A stretch of DNA of 60,407 nt, taken from the NCBI GenBank assembly GCA_913061315.1, contig CAJXUC010000017.1, forward strand, positions 1-60,407. The letters are read 5' to 3'. The notes under the pieces are model-generated. The model ran no database searches. It was not told the DNA's origin and worked only from the letters and a program-made list of their open reading frames with translations. This stretch comes from an uncultured Gammaproteobacteria bacterium. Lineage in GTDB: Bacteria; Pseudomonadota; Gammaproteobacteria; GCA-001735895. Each line of letters starts with the position of its first letter. Position 1 is the first letter of the stretch. Position numbers and translations under genes: made by a program. This document shows, piece after piece, positions 46,492-58,186 of the stretch.

Positions 46492-47841
46492 TTATCGAGT
46501 CTCGATAATCGTTGCCTGTTTAGTGCCATCACTTAACGCGATATCAATAGTGTCTCCAGTCGCTAGTTGCTTAATTGAGCTGATGAGCTTTTTTTGTTTA
46601 CTGACTTTAGCAAAACCGCGTGACAACGTTTTAAGTGGGCTAAGTGTATCGAGTGATCTGGCCTGAATAGCCAGCTGATGCTTGGCTAACAGTAAGCTCT
46701 GTTTCACTGCAGCGATTTTAGTGATCGACAGCTGATTAAGGTGATCTTGATTTTTATCGATAACTTGCAGCGGTGTTGATTGTCTAATTGACGATTGGCA
46801 TAGCTGCAGTCGATGCAATCCAGTAGATAATCGGTTCTGATTTTGTTCAATGAGCTTTTCATAATTAAATTTCAGCCGCATAGCGAGCTGATCGAACTGG
46901 CGAGTTGGGTGTTGATTCGCAAGTCTCTTCTGGCGTTGGGTTAAAAAATCATCATACTGAGTGAGCCTAGAAGTCATTTGATGCACCAACTGACTGACCT
47001 GAAAGTCAACATTTTGCATTAATTCAAAACAATCTGGTGTGACTGATTCAGCTGCCACAGAGGGCGTCGGTGCTCTAAAGTCAGCTGCAAAGTCAGCAAT
47101 AGTAAAGTCGATTTCGTGACCTATACCGGTAACGATGGGTATTGGGAAATGCGCAATTTCACGTGCGATTCGTTCATCATTAAAACACCACATATCTTCT
47201 AATGAACCACCTCCACGGACTATAAGTAGAACATCACACTCGCCATTGGACTTAACAAGCTGCAGTGCTTTTAATATTTGATCAGATGCCTGGTCACCCT
47301 GAACCGTCGTTGGAAAAACCAGTACGGGTATGTGCGGTGCTCTGCGGCTAATGACGCTGATGGCATCCCGTATCGCCGCCCCTGTAGGGGAGGTGATAAT
47401 GCCTATTTTTTTAGGGTGGGTCGGTAGTGTTTGTTTTAGCGTATCACTAAAAAGACCTTCCCTATCCAGATCACTTTTAAGCTTTTCATATTGACGCATA
47501 AGCTCCCCAACACCTGCGTCTTCGACATGTTCGACAATTAACTGATATTCACCACGGGCTTCATAGAGGGTGACGTGAGCTTTAACTATGACTTGTTGAC
47601 CATTTTTTGGCAAAAAGCCGACTTGATTATTTTTGCCTTTAAACATGGCAGCACGACATTGAGCCCGCTTATCTTTTAGCGTGAAGTACCAGTGACCAGA
47701 AGCAGGGCACACAAAGTTTGATATTTCACCTTCTATCCAAAGGGTTCCAATACCGTCAGACAGCATAGTTTTGACTTCAAAGTTGAGTGCTGAAATGGTC
47801 CATATGGTTTGCTCTGCATTGGACTTCGGTTTCATAATCAA
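46492..47841 (-). CDS. xseA: Exodeoxyribonuclease VII large subunit
   Basis: The 449-residue protein starts with an OB-fold domain (LWIEGEISNFVCPASGHWYFTLKD). The catalytic region has IGIITSPTGAAIRDAISV, LLIVRGGGSLEDMWCFNDE and VTGIGHEIDFTIADFAADFRAPTPS. A coiled-coil C-terminus ends in SRGFAKV. With XseB it degrades single-stranded DNA. It is transcribed away from guaB. RidA follows 92 bases downstream; co-transcription is possible but not shown. Confidence 0.96.
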   Translation of the reverse strand: MIMKPKSNAEQTIWTISALNFEVKTMLSDGIGTLWIEGEISNFVCPASGHWYFTLKDKRAQCRAAMFKGKNNQVGFLPKNGQQVIVKAHVTLYEARGEYQLIVEHVEDAGVGELMRQYEKLKSDLDREGLFSDTLKQTLPTHPKKIGIITSPTGAAIRDAISVISRRAPHIPVLVFPTTVQGDQASDQILKALQLVKSNGECDVLLIVRGGGSLEDMWCFNDERIAREIAHFPIPIVTGIGHEIDFTIADFAADFRAPTPSVAAESVTPDCFELMQNVDFQVSQLVHQMTSRLTQYDDFLTQRQKRLANQHPTRQFDQLAMRLKFNYEKLIEQNQNRLSTGLHRLQLCQSSIRQSTPLQVIDKNQDHLNQLSITKIAAVKQSLLLAKHQLAIQARSLDTLSPLKTLSRGFAKVSKQKKLISSIKQLATGDTIDIALSDGTKQATIIETR

Positions 47842-48024
47842 TATAAATAGAATTTTTTTCGGAGTCGTATTCTATCGTACGATGCTTCAAATAATGAGTA
47901 ATATTTGATAGTTCGTAAAGAATATCCTTTAGCCGACGGAATGATCTTTAAAAAATTTATAGCATTTCAAAATAGTAATCAGACTTACGATTAGAGCGCC
48001 AATCCTTTATAATCAGTAATTTGA

Positions 48025-49500
<1,476 letters not shown>

Positions 49501-49594
49501 AAGTATAAATTTATAAAATCATAGCTTATAGACCCGCTCCATAAAGCCTGTCTAATTAGTCAGCAACCTGAAGTGCTTAAGAGTAAAAAAATCG

Positions 49595-51166
49595 ATGGAC
49601 ATTCATCAAGACAAAATTCTGATTTTAGATTTCGGCTCACAATATACGCAGCTCATTGCCCGCAGAGTTCGTGAAGCCGGCGTTTACTGTGAAATTTATC
49701 CTTGGGACATTGAGTTTTCAAGAATTCAAGCATTTGACGCCAAGGGCATTATTTTGTCTGGAGGACCAGAATCCACATTGTCAGATCATAGGCCCCTTGC
49801 GCCCATTGAGATATTCAATTTGGAGATACCTATATTAGGGATCTGTTACGGCATGCAGACCATTGCCAGTCAGCTCGGTGGTGCAGTAGAAAACTGCGGC
49901 AAAAGTGAATTTGGATTTGCCAAGGTTCGAGCTCGTGGCCATACCGAATTATTACGTGATATTCAAGACGAAGTCACCAGTGAAGGGTATGGCATGCTTG
50001 ACGTTTGGATGTCCCATGGGGATCGAGTTTCGGTCATGCCGCCAGGATTCAAACTGATGGCAAGCACCGACAGTGCTCCTATTGCGGGTATTGCCAACGA
50101 AGACCGCCAGATCTATGGATTACAATTCCACCCGGAAGTCACCCACACAGTTCAAGGCGTCACTATCTATAAACGGTTTTTGTATGATATTTGTGGTTGT
50201 GGTTCAGCCTGGACATCGGCCAATATTATTGAAACATCAATCGCCAATGTCAGAAAGCAAGTTGGTAACGACCACGTCATCTTAGGATTGTCGGGGGGTG
50301 TAGATTCATCCGTCGTGGCCGCTTTACTGCATCAGGCCATCGGCACACAACTTACTTGTATTTTTGTTGATAACGGTTTATTGCGTCATCAGGAAGGTGA
50401 TCAGGTGATGGCATTATTTGACAAAAATATGGGTGTCAAAGTGATTCGAGTGGATGCTGAAGAACGGTTTCTAGGAAAGTTGAAAGGACTCACTGACCCA
50501 GAGTTAAAGCGCAAAGCTATCGGTAACTTGTTTATCGAGATTTTTGAAGAAGAAGCCGAAAAACTCGTCGATGCTAAATGGTTGGCACAAGGCACTATAT
50601 ATCCTGATGTGATTGAATCGGCCGGTGCGTCGACAGGCAAGGCGCATTTAATAAAATCACACCACAACGTGGGTGGACTGCCAGATGATATGAAACTAGG
50701 TCTAGTAGAGCCCTTACGAGAATTATTCAAAGATGAAGTCCGTAAGATTGGTATTGACCTTGGCTTGTCACGTGAAATGGTTTATCGACACCCATTCCCG
50801 GGCCCCGGTTTAGGCGTTAGAATTTTGGGTGAAGTGAAAAAGGAATTCGCTGACGTATTACGTTTAGCGGATGATATTTTCATCAAAGAGCTCAGAAGTT
50901 ATGACTTATATGACAAAGTGTCACAAGCATTCGTGGTTTTCTTGCCGATCAAATCAGTCGGTGTGACGGGTGATGGACGACGTTATGATCACGTCGTATC
51001 TTTGCGCGCTGTGGAAACCATAGACTTTATGACTGCTCGATGGGCAGACTTACCCTATGACTTTCTCGATCACGTTTCGCGCCGAATTATGAATGAAATA
51101 GAAGGTATTTCTCGCGTTGTCTATGATATATCAGGTAAACCGCCAGGCACCATTGAGTGGGAATAG
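49595..51166 (+). CDS. guaA: GMP synthase, glutamine-hydrolysing
   Basis: The 523-residue enzyme has a class-I glutamine amidotransferase domain ([16 protein letters not shown] with catalytic Cys; QFHPEVTHT). The ATP pyrophosphatase domain contains [17 protein letters not shown], and the C-terminal dimerisation domain ends in PPGTIEWE. It converts XMP to GMP. Pairing with guaB is the usual order in Gammaproteobacteria. Confidence 0.98.
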   Translation: MDIHQDKILILDFGSQYTQLIARRVREAGVYCEIYPWDIEFSRIQAFDAKGIILSGGPESTLSDHRPLAPIEIFNLEIPILGICYGMQTIASQLGGAVENCGKSEFGFAKVRARGHTELLRDIQDEVTSEGYGMLDVWMSHGDRVSVMPPGFKLMASTDSAPIAGIANEDRQIYGLQFHPEVTHTVQGVTIYKRFLYDICGCGSAWTSANIIETSIANVRKQVGNDHVILGLSGGVDSSVVAALLHQAIGTQLTCIFVDNGLLRHQEGDQVMALFDKNMGVKVIRVDAEERFLGKLKGLTDPELKRKAIGNLFIEIFEEEAEKLVDAKWLAQGTIYPDVIESAGASTGKAHLIKSHHNVGGLPDDMKLGLVEPLRELFKDEVRKIGIDLGLSREMVYRHPFPGPGLGVRILGEVKKEFADVLRLADDIFIKELRSYDLYDKVSQAFVVFLPIKSVGVTGDGRRYDHVVSLRAVETIDFMTARWADLPYDFLDHVSRRIMNEIEGISRVVYDISGKPPGTIEWE

Positions 51167-51253
51167 CTATTCCACTGATTCACTTTTATAAAGCATTGAT
51201 CTAGATATCTAAAAACAGTCGGTTAAAACTAATTTAATTTTTAGGCCATACTA

Positions 51254-53131
51254 TTACTTAAATAGAACTTTTATTTCATCCAGAGAGCTAGGGTCATCGA
51301 TAGTTGATGGTAGCGGGTAGGCTTCGCCATCAGCAATACAACGAATTGTCTTACGGAGTATTTTACCAGAGCGTGTTTTTGGAAGTCTATTGACAATATA
51401 AGCCTCTTTAAAAGCAGCCACTGCACCAATTTCTTGCCTAACCATTTGTATCAGTTGTTCAATAACAAGGCTCTGATCATTGGCATTATCTATTGTATTT
51501 TTAAGCACCACAAAACCTGTGGGCAATTGGCCCTTTAGCTCATCCTTTCGTCCAACCACTGCGCATTCGGCAACGGCTGGATGTTTACCTAAAATCTCCT
51601 CCATTTCACCTGTCGATAAGCGATGCCCGGCAACATTAATCACATCATCAACACGGCCCATAACAAATAGATATCCGTCCTCATCAATATAGCCACCATC
51701 ACCCGTATTAAAGTAACCCGGATAGTGATCAAGATATGATGTTTTTAAACGGTCCTCGTCACCCCAAATAGAAGTTAAACAGCTGGGCGGTAAGGGTAGT
51801 TTAATCGCAATAAAACCCTGTGTATTAGGCGGTAGCTGTTGGCCTTTTTCATCTAAAATTTGAATATCAAAACCAGGCACCGGTTTTGTTGATGAACCTG
51901 ATTTAATGGGTAACTTTTCAACGCCCCACAAGTTAGACGAAATGGCCCAGCCTGTTTCGGTTTGCCACCAATGATCGATTACCGGCACCTTATAAGTATC
52001 TGACAACCATTCATAGGTTGGTGGATCGAGACGTTCACCTGCGGCAAAAATAGTCGTTAGTGAAGTCAGGTCATATTGTTTTGCTAGTTTCCCGTCTGGG
52101 TCTTCTTTACGAATGGCCCTAAACGCGGTCGGGGCAGTGAACAGAGCTTTTACCTTATACTCGGAAATAACGCGCCAAAAAGCCCCTGCGTCAGGCGTCA
52201 TTACGGGCTTTCCTTCATATATTATAGTCGTGCAACCATGCAATAACGGCGCATAAACGGTATAAGAATGGCCAACAATCCAACCAACATCAGATGCAGC
52301 CCAATATACATCACCGGGTTTCATATCATAAATAGCCGTCATGCTGTATTTCAGTGCGACAGCATGGCCACCATTTTCACGGACAACGCCTTTCGGTTTA
52401 CCTGTTGTACCGGAGGTGTAAAGAATATAAAGCGGGTCGCTGCCTTTTAATGGCACACAGTCAGCAGGTACGGCAGCTTTGATTTGTTCGTGCCAATCCA
52501 CATCACGGCTTGGATCCAGTGTTGCAAGCGCCTGTGGGCGCTGTAAAACGACGCAAGTTGCTGGTTTATGGGTTGCAAGTCGAATGGCCTCATCTACTAA
52601 GGGCTTGTATTCAATAATGCGTTTCACTTCAATGCCACAAGAAGTGGTCAGTATCACTTTTGGAGTGGCATCATTTAGTCTGACAGCTAGCTCTGGAGAA
52701 GCAAACCCGCCGAATACAACTGAGTGAATGGCGCCTATTCGAGCACAAGCCAACATTGAAATCGCCGCTTCTGGAATCATCGGTAGATAGATGACAACTC
52801 TGTCTCCCTTGACGACACCGAGTTGTGTCAGCATACCAGCACAAAGTGCGACTTCATCTCTTAATTCAGCGTAAGTAAATGTTTTTTTGTCACCAGTAAC
52901 AGGAGAGTCATAAATTAAAGCGGGTTGATCTGCTCGACCATTTTCAACATGATAGTCTAGGGCTAGATAGCTTGTATTCATTTCTCCGTCAGCAAACCAG
53001 TGATGAATTCCTTTTGAGTCAACTGATAAAATATCTTCAGGGTACTTATACCAACTTAACTGCTGAGCTTTATCTGCCCAGAATTTTTTGGCGTTTTCTA
53101 TTGATTGATCAAACTCATGTTGATATAACAT
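51254..53131 (-). CDS. prpE: Propionate--CoA ligase
   Basis: The 625-residue acyl-CoA synthetase has the AMP-binding motif YILYTSGTTGKPKGVVRENGGH, then TIFAAGERLDP, WWQTETGWAI, and the C-terminal hinge DDVINVAGHRLSTGEMEE with acetylatable lysine motif PKTRSGKILRK. The VVRENGGH continuation and overall length favour PrpE over acetyl-CoA synthetase (which has VVHxxGGY), so propionate is the likely substrate; acetate use is possible. No other prp genes are next to it. A LysR regulator gene lies upstream on the same strand and may control it. Confidence 0.88.
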   Translation of the reverse strand: MLYQHEFDQSIENAKKFWADKAQQLSWYKYPEDILSVDSKGIHHWFADGEMNTSYLALDYHVENGRADQPALIYDSPVTGDKKTFTYAELRDEVALCAGMLTQLGVVKGDRVVIYLPMIPEAAISMLACARIGAIHSVVFGGFASPELAVRLNDATPKVILTTSCGIEVKRIIEYKPLVDEAIRLATHKPATCVVLQRPQALATLDPSRDVDWHEQIKAAVPADCVPLKGSDPLYILYTSGTTGKPKGVVRENGGHAVALKYSMTAIYDMKPGDVYWAASDVGWIVGHSYTVYAPLLHGCTTIIYEGKPVMTPDAGAFWRVISEYKVKALFTAPTAFRAIRKEDPDGKLAKQYDLTSLTTIFAAGERLDPPTYEWLSDTYKVPVIDHWWQTETGWAISSNLWGVEKLPIKSGSSTKPVPGFDIQILDEKGQQLPPNTQGFIAIKLPLPPSCLTSIWGDEDRLKTSYLDHYPGYFNTGDGGYIDEDGYLFVMGRVDDVINVAGHRLSTGEMEEILGKHPAVAECAVVGRKDELKGQLPTGFVVLKNTIDNANDQSLVIEQLIQMVRQEIGAVAAFKEAYIVNRLPKTRSGKILRKTIRCIADGEAYPLPSTIDDPSSLDEIKVLFK

Positions 53132-53307
53132 TCCTAACCTCAGAAGATAATTTTTATAGTATTTGGGCTGATGACTATCGTTTGAATCAAATCATAAGTT
53201 AATATGATATTGTTGATGATAGTGACGTTATTTCTGCTTTTAATCTAGGAAAAAAGAATCTTAGAGCAATATTGTCAACAATCTTAATCTTACACTTAAT
53301 ATTATCG

Positions 53308-54222
53308 TTACTTCCGTTCGAATCCATCATTCATGATTTCAATGAACTTTTGTGCTGGAGCTGAAAGGAATTTGCCCTTCCGTGTAACAATGCCATAACT
53401 TCTTTTGGGAAAGTACTGGTCTATTGGAATCACGTGCATTTTTGAACTGTCTTCTTCCGTAATACAAACATTAGTCACGATTGATATTCCCTGGCCCAAA
53501 CTAACGTAGCGCTTGATCACTTCCCATCCGCCTGCTTCTAACGTCACCTGAAAGTTAACATTATGTTGAGCAAATACCATCTTGACTATATGCCAAGTGC
53601 TCAAATGTCTAGGTGGCAATATTAGGCCAAATTTGCCTATATCTTGAATGGTAACCTTCTTCATTTTCGCCAGCGGGTGATCTAGGGGGGTAATGATCAC
53701 TGGGTTATAGGAGACAATGGGGTCGTATACAAGATCGTCAGGCACCTCTAACATTGATCCAACTGCGAAATCAACCTTATCAGAGCGCAATAACTCCATA
53801 CCATCACGGCCTGTTTCATTTGATAGACGCAATTTAATGGATGGATACTGCTTAGAAAACTTACCAACAGGCTCTGGCAGAATATATAAAATAGTGGATT
53901 CACCTGCCGCTATAATTAAATCGCCTGAAGTTAAATTGCCACAATGAGCATCAAATGTTTCCTTTAGACGGTCAATACCCTGAACATGCGGTAAACATAA
54001 GTCATAGAGAATACTGCCTTCTGTAGTAAGGAGTAGTTTGGGTCCACGGCGTTCAAAAAGAATGGTATCCATCTCTTCTTCTAATGCATGAATTTGGAGT
54101 GATATAGTCGGTTGGCTAGCAAAAAGCGAGTCAGCAGCTTTTGTCATACTACCAAGCTTAGCCGTTTGGCAAAATGCCCGTAATTTTTTTAAGTGATTCT
54201 GTTTGTAATAGGTATTTGCCAT
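53308..54222 (-). CDS. LysR-family transcriptional regulator
   Basis: The 304-residue protein has the LysR winged helix at its N-terminus (LRAFCQTAKLGSMTKAADSL, then SQPTISLQIHALEEEM and FERRGPKLLLTTEG). The effector domain (about 95-300) contains AAGESTILYILPEPVGKF and VDFAVGSMLEVPDD. The domain resembles the CysB/Cbl-like group, so a sulfur-related or other ligand is conceivable; I cannot tell. It is 176 bases upstream of prpE in the same direction. The Shine-Dalgarno is weak. Confidence 0.9.
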   Translation of the reverse strand: MANTYYKQNHLKKLRAFCQTAKLGSMTKAADSLFASQPTISLQIHALEEEMDTILFERRGPKLLLTTEGSILYDLCLPHVQGIDRLKETFDAHCGNLTSGDLIIAAGESTILYILPEPVGKFSKQYPSIKLRLSNETGRDGMELLRSDKVDFAVGSMLEVPDDLVYDPIVSYNPVIITPLDHPLAKMKKVTIQDIGKFGLILPPRHLSTWHIVKMVFAQHNVNFQVTLEAGGWEVIKRYVSLGQGISIVTNVCITEEDSSKMHVIPIDQYFPKRSYGIVTRKGKFLSAPAQKFIEIMNDGFERK

Positions 54223-54427
54223 GTGCTAGTCCAAGTTATTAATTCGTAATATAAAACAGGGGAAGCGAAACAATAGTATTGAATAAATCAATTATTAGAT
54301 ATTTAAATAATAAAAGTCAATAGACCTTAAAAAATATTATAACAGCGAATTGTTGATAATTTATATCAGAAGCGAAAATACAAATTGAAATATAGCGGCC
54401 TAACGTATATTCTGCGCGCTCTATAAG

Positions 54428-54504
54428 GCGCCCGTAGCTCAGCTGGATAGAGTACCTGGCTTCGAACCAGGTGGTCGGGAGTTCGAACCTCTCCGGGCGC
54501 GCCA
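54428..54504 (+). tRNA. tRNA-Arg (anticodon TCG)
   Basis: The 77-base cloverleaf has acceptor stem GCGCCCG / CGGGCGC, D arm GCTC..GAGT and anticodon stem CCTGG/CCAGG with loop CTTCGAA, giving anticodon TCG (codon CGA). The T arm is GGGAG/CTCTC with loop TTCGAAC, and a genome-encoded CCA follows a G discriminator. A decayed integrase gene starts 78 bases downstream, suggesting this tRNA served as an integration site. Confidence 0.97.
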
Positions 54505-54581
54505 TTATTGGTCTCAATATTTATTTAACCCCTTGAATAGTAACGAGTTTTATCACTCGGCTACAAATGGAGTTGACATTA

Positions 54582-54855
54582 ATGAGGACATTGAAACACC
54601 CCCAGTACACCTACTTAAAGGACGGAAGTTACTACTTTTTCTCGTTCAGTTCCACTTGATCTAAGACACCTCTATCTAAAATCAAAGATAATTCAGGCAC
54701 TCAAAACTCAATCTCCTGTCCGAGATAAGATGGCATCCCCAACTCTTTTGGCCAAATTAGATGACGACTGGCTCGGTATTCAGTTGCAATGGGTAGATAT
54801 TTCAGCTTCTCACCAGCTACTAATCAAGGACTATCTCCAGCTACCCAAGTGTTGA
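54582..54855 (+). pseudogene. Decayed DUF6538-type tyrosine recombinase (N-terminal part)
   Basis: ATG 54582 begins MRTLKHPQYTYLKDGSYYF, the opening of integrases with the DUF6538 domain. One frame shift leads to FSRSVPLDLRHLYLKSKI, then QALKTQSPVR and LLAKLDDDWLGIQLQWVDI, ending at a stop at 54855. The catalytic R-H-R-Y domain is absent. It is a remnant of a mobile element integrated at the tRNA-Arg gene. Family assignment is from the remembered DUF6538 consensus. Confidence 0.75.
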
Positions 54856-55184
54856 CAGCTGGCAAGACTTGACTTTATCAAAACGGATGAGGAAAGAAAT
54901 GCCTTGCGTGGTGGAACAATGCATCTCACTCAATTTCATCTGGTCCTGTAGGTCTAAAATGACAGAATAAAAAACTTAGAAGGGCTTATAGAATGTTAAT
55001 GTGAAAGGGCCTATAATTTTATTTTACATAGCGTTTAACCTTATAACTCAAAAAAATTTTATAAAAATATTGGGAATACCTGAAACAACTGACTTTTTCA
55101 AAACATATTTTGCGTACCTAAAACTAAAGACATTTAAAGTTTAGAGAAAATAACAGTCTCTACTTCAGAAGGATTAAACAATTA
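54856..55184 (+). other. Intergenic region behind the integrase remnant
   Basis: I see no gene in this 329-base AT-rich stretch. A short conceptual peptide just after the remnant could be further integrase debris, but it is too weak to claim. No attachment-site repeat of the tRNA 3' end was found by eye. Confidence 0.3.
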
Positions 55185-55952
55185 ATGTTAAAAGACTTAT
55201 CTTGTTCTATTTGTGCTGGCACATCTATGCCACACGATGTCGTTGATTTTAATAAATCCTGTGAAGAGAATAATGGGAAGTTTCTGAGACCTTCAGGTGT
55301 TTCTATCTATTATTACCTCTGTCATCACTGTGGCTTTTGTTTTGCGCCAGAGATCTGTGATTGGCCATCAGAAAAGTTTTCAAAAGAGATCTATAACAGT
55401 CAATATATTGATATTGATCCTGACTACAAAGAAAATCGTCCAAAAAATAATGCCGCTCACTTAAGCAAGATTTTTAACGGCAAAACTGAACATATCAGGC
55501 ACCTTGATTTTGGAGGGGGTAATGGCAGTCTGAGCGATGCGCTTAAAGGTTTTAGCTGGGACTCCCAAAGTTATGATCCATTTATGCATAAAGATATTAA
55601 TATAACTGATTTAGGGCGATTTAACTTAATAACCGCTTATGAAGTGTTTGAGCATGTACCTGATGCCAATGCTTTAATGGAGCAATTAAATTCGTTGATC
55701 AGTTCTGATGGGGTGATCTTATTTAGCACTCTATTATCTGATGGACCAATTAAACCCAATACACGCTTAAACTGGTGGTATGCCGCACCGCGGAATGGAC
55801 ATATTAGTCTATTTTCTAAAAAATCTTTACAGACACTGGCAAACAAGTATAACTTTGAAATTGGTAGCTTGTCATCAGGCACTCATATTCTTTATAGGAA
55901 AGTACCTGATTGGGCTGCCCACCTTTTTAATCAGGGCAAAAAGACAAATTAG
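55185..55952 (+). CDS. Class I SAM-dependent methyltransferase with N-terminal zinc-binding site
   Basis: The 255-residue protein opens with two Cys pairs (CSICAGTS near residue 7 and CHHCGFCF near 47), likely binding zinc. A Rossmann methyltransferase domain follows: HLDFGGGNGSLSDAL (SAM loop), SYDPFM, then LITAYEVFEHVPDANAL and a late GHISLFSKKSLQTLANKY. This arrangement is common in sugar or glycan-associated methyltransferases (Methyltransf_23 type). It lies alone in the accessory region after the tRNA-Arg gene, and its substrate is unknown. The ATG at 55185 leaves a full N-terminus. Confidence 0.85.
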   Translation: MLKDLSCSICAGTSMPHDVVDFNKSCEENNGKFLRPSGVSIYYYLCHHCGFCFAPEICDWPSEKFSKEIYNSQYIDIDPDYKENRPKNNAAHLSKIFNGKTEHIRHLDFGGGNGSLSDALKGFSWDSQSYDPFMHKDINITDLGRFNLITAYEVFEHVPDANALMEQLNSLISSDGVILFSTLLSDGPIKPNTRLNWWYAAPRNGHISLFSKKSLQTLANKYNFEIGSLSSGTHILYRKVPDWAAHLFNQGKKTN

Positions 55953-56330
55953 TCGCCATTATCGTTTTGGCAATACTCGTCTTTATACGCAGCAGACATA
56001 AAACCGGTCCCTTAGGCTGAAGACGCCAACGTAACGCTATTCTTAAGCATGACATGAAAAAACGTCTTGAACCTATCAACATCTTACTGTGCAACGTTTT
56101 TAAATTTGTTTATGGCCGTATTTTCATAGAAAAGACTCAAGCGTTCTAACAAAAGAGGGTGCTTAAAAGATTACTCGAGCGATATCTACGGCGAGTTAAA
56201 CTCTTTTGGACAGCTTATCTGTTTGTTAAGTTAACTTGTCGTTCAAGCGGGTGCTTGGCCGCCCCTGCCAATTAGTTGAATAAGACTTTCTGACATCGTA
56301 TTGTTCTTTTTTCTTGCGTGCATAACAAGA
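55953..56330 (+). other. Intergenic region with no recognised gene
   Basis: This 378-base gap shows a broken run of coding-like plus-strand sequence (KKRLEPINILLCNVFKFVYG near 56055), but with stops and no family I recognise. It may be decayed coding sequence. It separates the methyltransferase from the convergent FG-GAP gene. Confidence 0.3.
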
Positions 56331-57533
56331 CTATTTAGGTTGAAAGTTACCAACGCCATCATTCAACCAAACAAGATCTCTTGTAGCGTCATCTACTACG
56401 ATGTCTTTAAACCCATCATTGTTGAAATCTTGAATGCGAATCCAGTCGATCCAATTTGCGGTATCACTATGGCCAGTATTAAGCCTTTCTGCACTTTCAT
56501 CTGAAAAAGTACGCCCACCTTGATTGATTAGAACCTGAATTTTGAAACCTTTATAAAAATCCGAAGGGTCTGAACTACCTCCTGTTCTCGTTAGAAAAAT
56601 ATCTTTATCACCATCTAAATCAATATCAGCAACGTCAATATCTATCACTGTACCCAGGCCTGTTATTGGGGGTAGTGTCGTTGAACTATTCACACTCCAA
56701 ATTCCACTATTGTTTCCCCACAATATCTGAGAAGAAAATCCACCCTGCTCATGTCCAGTTACGAGAACGTCAATAAACCCATCTTTGTCAACATCAACCA
56801 ATTCTGTGGTGTACATCTGGCCTGTTAAATCAGTAATTTTCGTGGAATCTTTAGTGAAATTCCCACTGCCATCATTGATAAGAAAAAAAGGTTTGTCTTT
56901 TGTATCAGTGACAAAAACGTCAATATCATTATCGTTGTCAATATCTGCAGAAGCTGCTGCATGTTGAAATCCGACCAAAGTATTGAGTCCTGTCCCTAAA
57001 TTATAACCATTCTCTGATGATAATATGACATAGGGGGCTTCGCCAGGAAAAGGAGGATGATCGTAACCATGTCCAATGACAAACATATCCATTTTTCCGT
57101 CACCATTATAATCACCCGTGAGTGCTTTTCTGGGATGAATCTGACCCGGTGGTGAGCCATTAAAAAAGCTGCTATCAAGGACGAAGTTACCATTGCCATC
57201 ATTTAGAAATAACTCAGATGGCGTAACGGCATTAGAGCCATCACCAGAAGATATAAAAACGTCAACATCATCATCTGAATCAAAGTCTGCGTAAGTTATG
57301 GCGAGCTTAAAATTGCTTGGGTAAGCTGATGGCAAGGACGATCGCTTAATATAAATTGCTGCCGTTTGTAATGCATGTGAGTCCGTAGCACCTGGCTCAA
57401 ATCCTTGTTGTATTGATATGCTCGTTTCCTCGGTGCTGTCGCTACCACTACTAGTACCACCACCACCACCACAACCTGACAGTATTAGGGTTGGAATAAT
57501 CACCAGAACTTTTAAATTATTAATTAATTTCAT
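56331..57533 (-). CDS. FG-GAP/VCBS-repeat lipoprotein
   Basis: The 400-residue protein has a lipoprotein signal peptide with lipobox ILSGC at about residue 21, followed by a glycine/serine linker. Six calcium-binding-type repeats follow: DFDSDDDVDVF, DYNGDGKMDMF, DIDNDNDIDVF, DVDKDGFIDVL, DIDLDGDKDIF and DFNNDGFKDIV, with interleaved LFLNDGNGNF motifs. The whole protein forms a beta-propeller-like FG-GAP fold. It is likely attached to the outer membrane facing outside or periplasm. Such proteins serve in adhesion or binding; the ligand is unknown. It sits alone in an accessory region. Confidence 0.85.
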   Translation of the reverse strand: MKLINNLKVLVIIPTLILSGCGGGGGTSSGSDSTEETSISIQQGFEPGATDSHALQTAAIYIKRSSLPSAYPSNFKLAITYADFDSDDDVDVFISSGDGSNAVTPSELFLNDGNGNFVLDSSFFNGSPPGQIHPRKALTGDYNGDGKMDMFVIGHGYDHPPFPGEAPYVILSSENGYNLGTGLNTLVGFQHAAASADIDNDNDIDVFVTDTKDKPFFLINDGSGNFTKDSTKITDLTGQMYTTELVDVDKDGFIDVLVTGHEQGGFSSQILWGNNSGIWSVNSSTTLPPITGLGTVIDIDVADIDLDGDKDIFLTRTGGSSDPSDFYKGFKIQVLINQGGRTFSDESAERLNTGHSDTANWIDWIRIQDFNNDGFKDIVVDDATRDLVWLNDGVGNFQPK

Positions 57534-57735
57534 ATATAATCCAACCTACGCTAATTACAGTTTATATTGTTGACAGTGGCCCGAAATAATAGCTGCTAAG
57601 TTATAATATCATAAAAGAAGTATTGATTAATTTCCATATTAACTTTAAAGACTTATGGCAATTCTATGAAAGGGTTAAAGTTTTTTATTTCACATGCTTT
57701 TAATTACTTGGTTTCAAGTAATAAGTGCAATTAAT

Positions 57736-57925
57736 TTAAGCTACGAGTAAATCTGTTTGTTGCCCCATAAATAATTCATTAGGTGACCGACAACCTCTAG
57801 ATTTTCTAGGACGTTGATTGAGGCGTTCCATCACCCGCGCAACCTGTTCGTCCGTCACTTCATTAAAATTTGTGCCCTTCTGAAAATATTGGTGGATTAA
57901 GTCATTTGTATTTTCATTAGGAGAT
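57736..57925 (-). pseudogene. IS30-family transposase remnant (C-terminal end)
   Basis: On the minus strand from about 57925 to the stop at 57736-57738 the sequence reads NENTNDLIHQYFQKGTNF, then VTDEQVARVMERLNQRPRK and CRSPNELFM, the typical C-terminal region of IS30 transposases. The upstream part of the gene is gone. The remnant directly abuts a truncated plus-strand barrel gene, so the insertion probably broke that gene. Confidence 0.85.
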
Positions 57926-58186
57926 TCTTATGAACCTTATCTTGGAATTGGGTGGGGAAGAAAAGCGAGTGCCGAGGCAGGGTTTCCTTTTTCGGCTGAA
58001 ATAGGTGTTACTCTTTTGGAACCAAGCACACAATTGTCCGGTATTGTAAATGTTCTTGGTACAATTAACCTCACTCAGGCTGAACTGGATACATGGCTGC
58101 AAGGAGCCCAGGATGATGTTGACAAAGAACTAGACGAATTTGAAATATGGCCAGTTTTGTCAATAGGCCTTAATTATGCATTTTGA
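57926..58186 (+). pseudogene. 5'-truncated outer-membrane beta-barrel gene (CarO-like)
   Basis: From 57926 an open frame without a start reads SYEPYLGIGWGRKASAEAG, then FSAEIGVTLLEPS and, near the end, ELDEFEIWPVLSIGLNYAF before TGA at 58186. The PYLGIGWG strand and the C-terminal strand ending in Phe are typical of small outer-membrane barrels like CarO-type proteins. The 5' part is missing where the IS30 remnant begins, so no full protein can be made. Confidence 0.7.

Noticed and set aside
51254..53131. Acetyl-CoA synthetase (acs)
   Set aside because: Length and the VVRENGGH motif fit propionate--CoA ligase better; acetate activity is not excluded.
54317..54517. Open frame antisense to the tRNA-Arg gene (RPERFELPTTWFEARYSIQLSYGR-type peptide)
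   Set aside because: This peptide is the well-known artefact produced by reading the reverse strand of tRNA genes; the cloverleaf on the plus strand explains the sequence.
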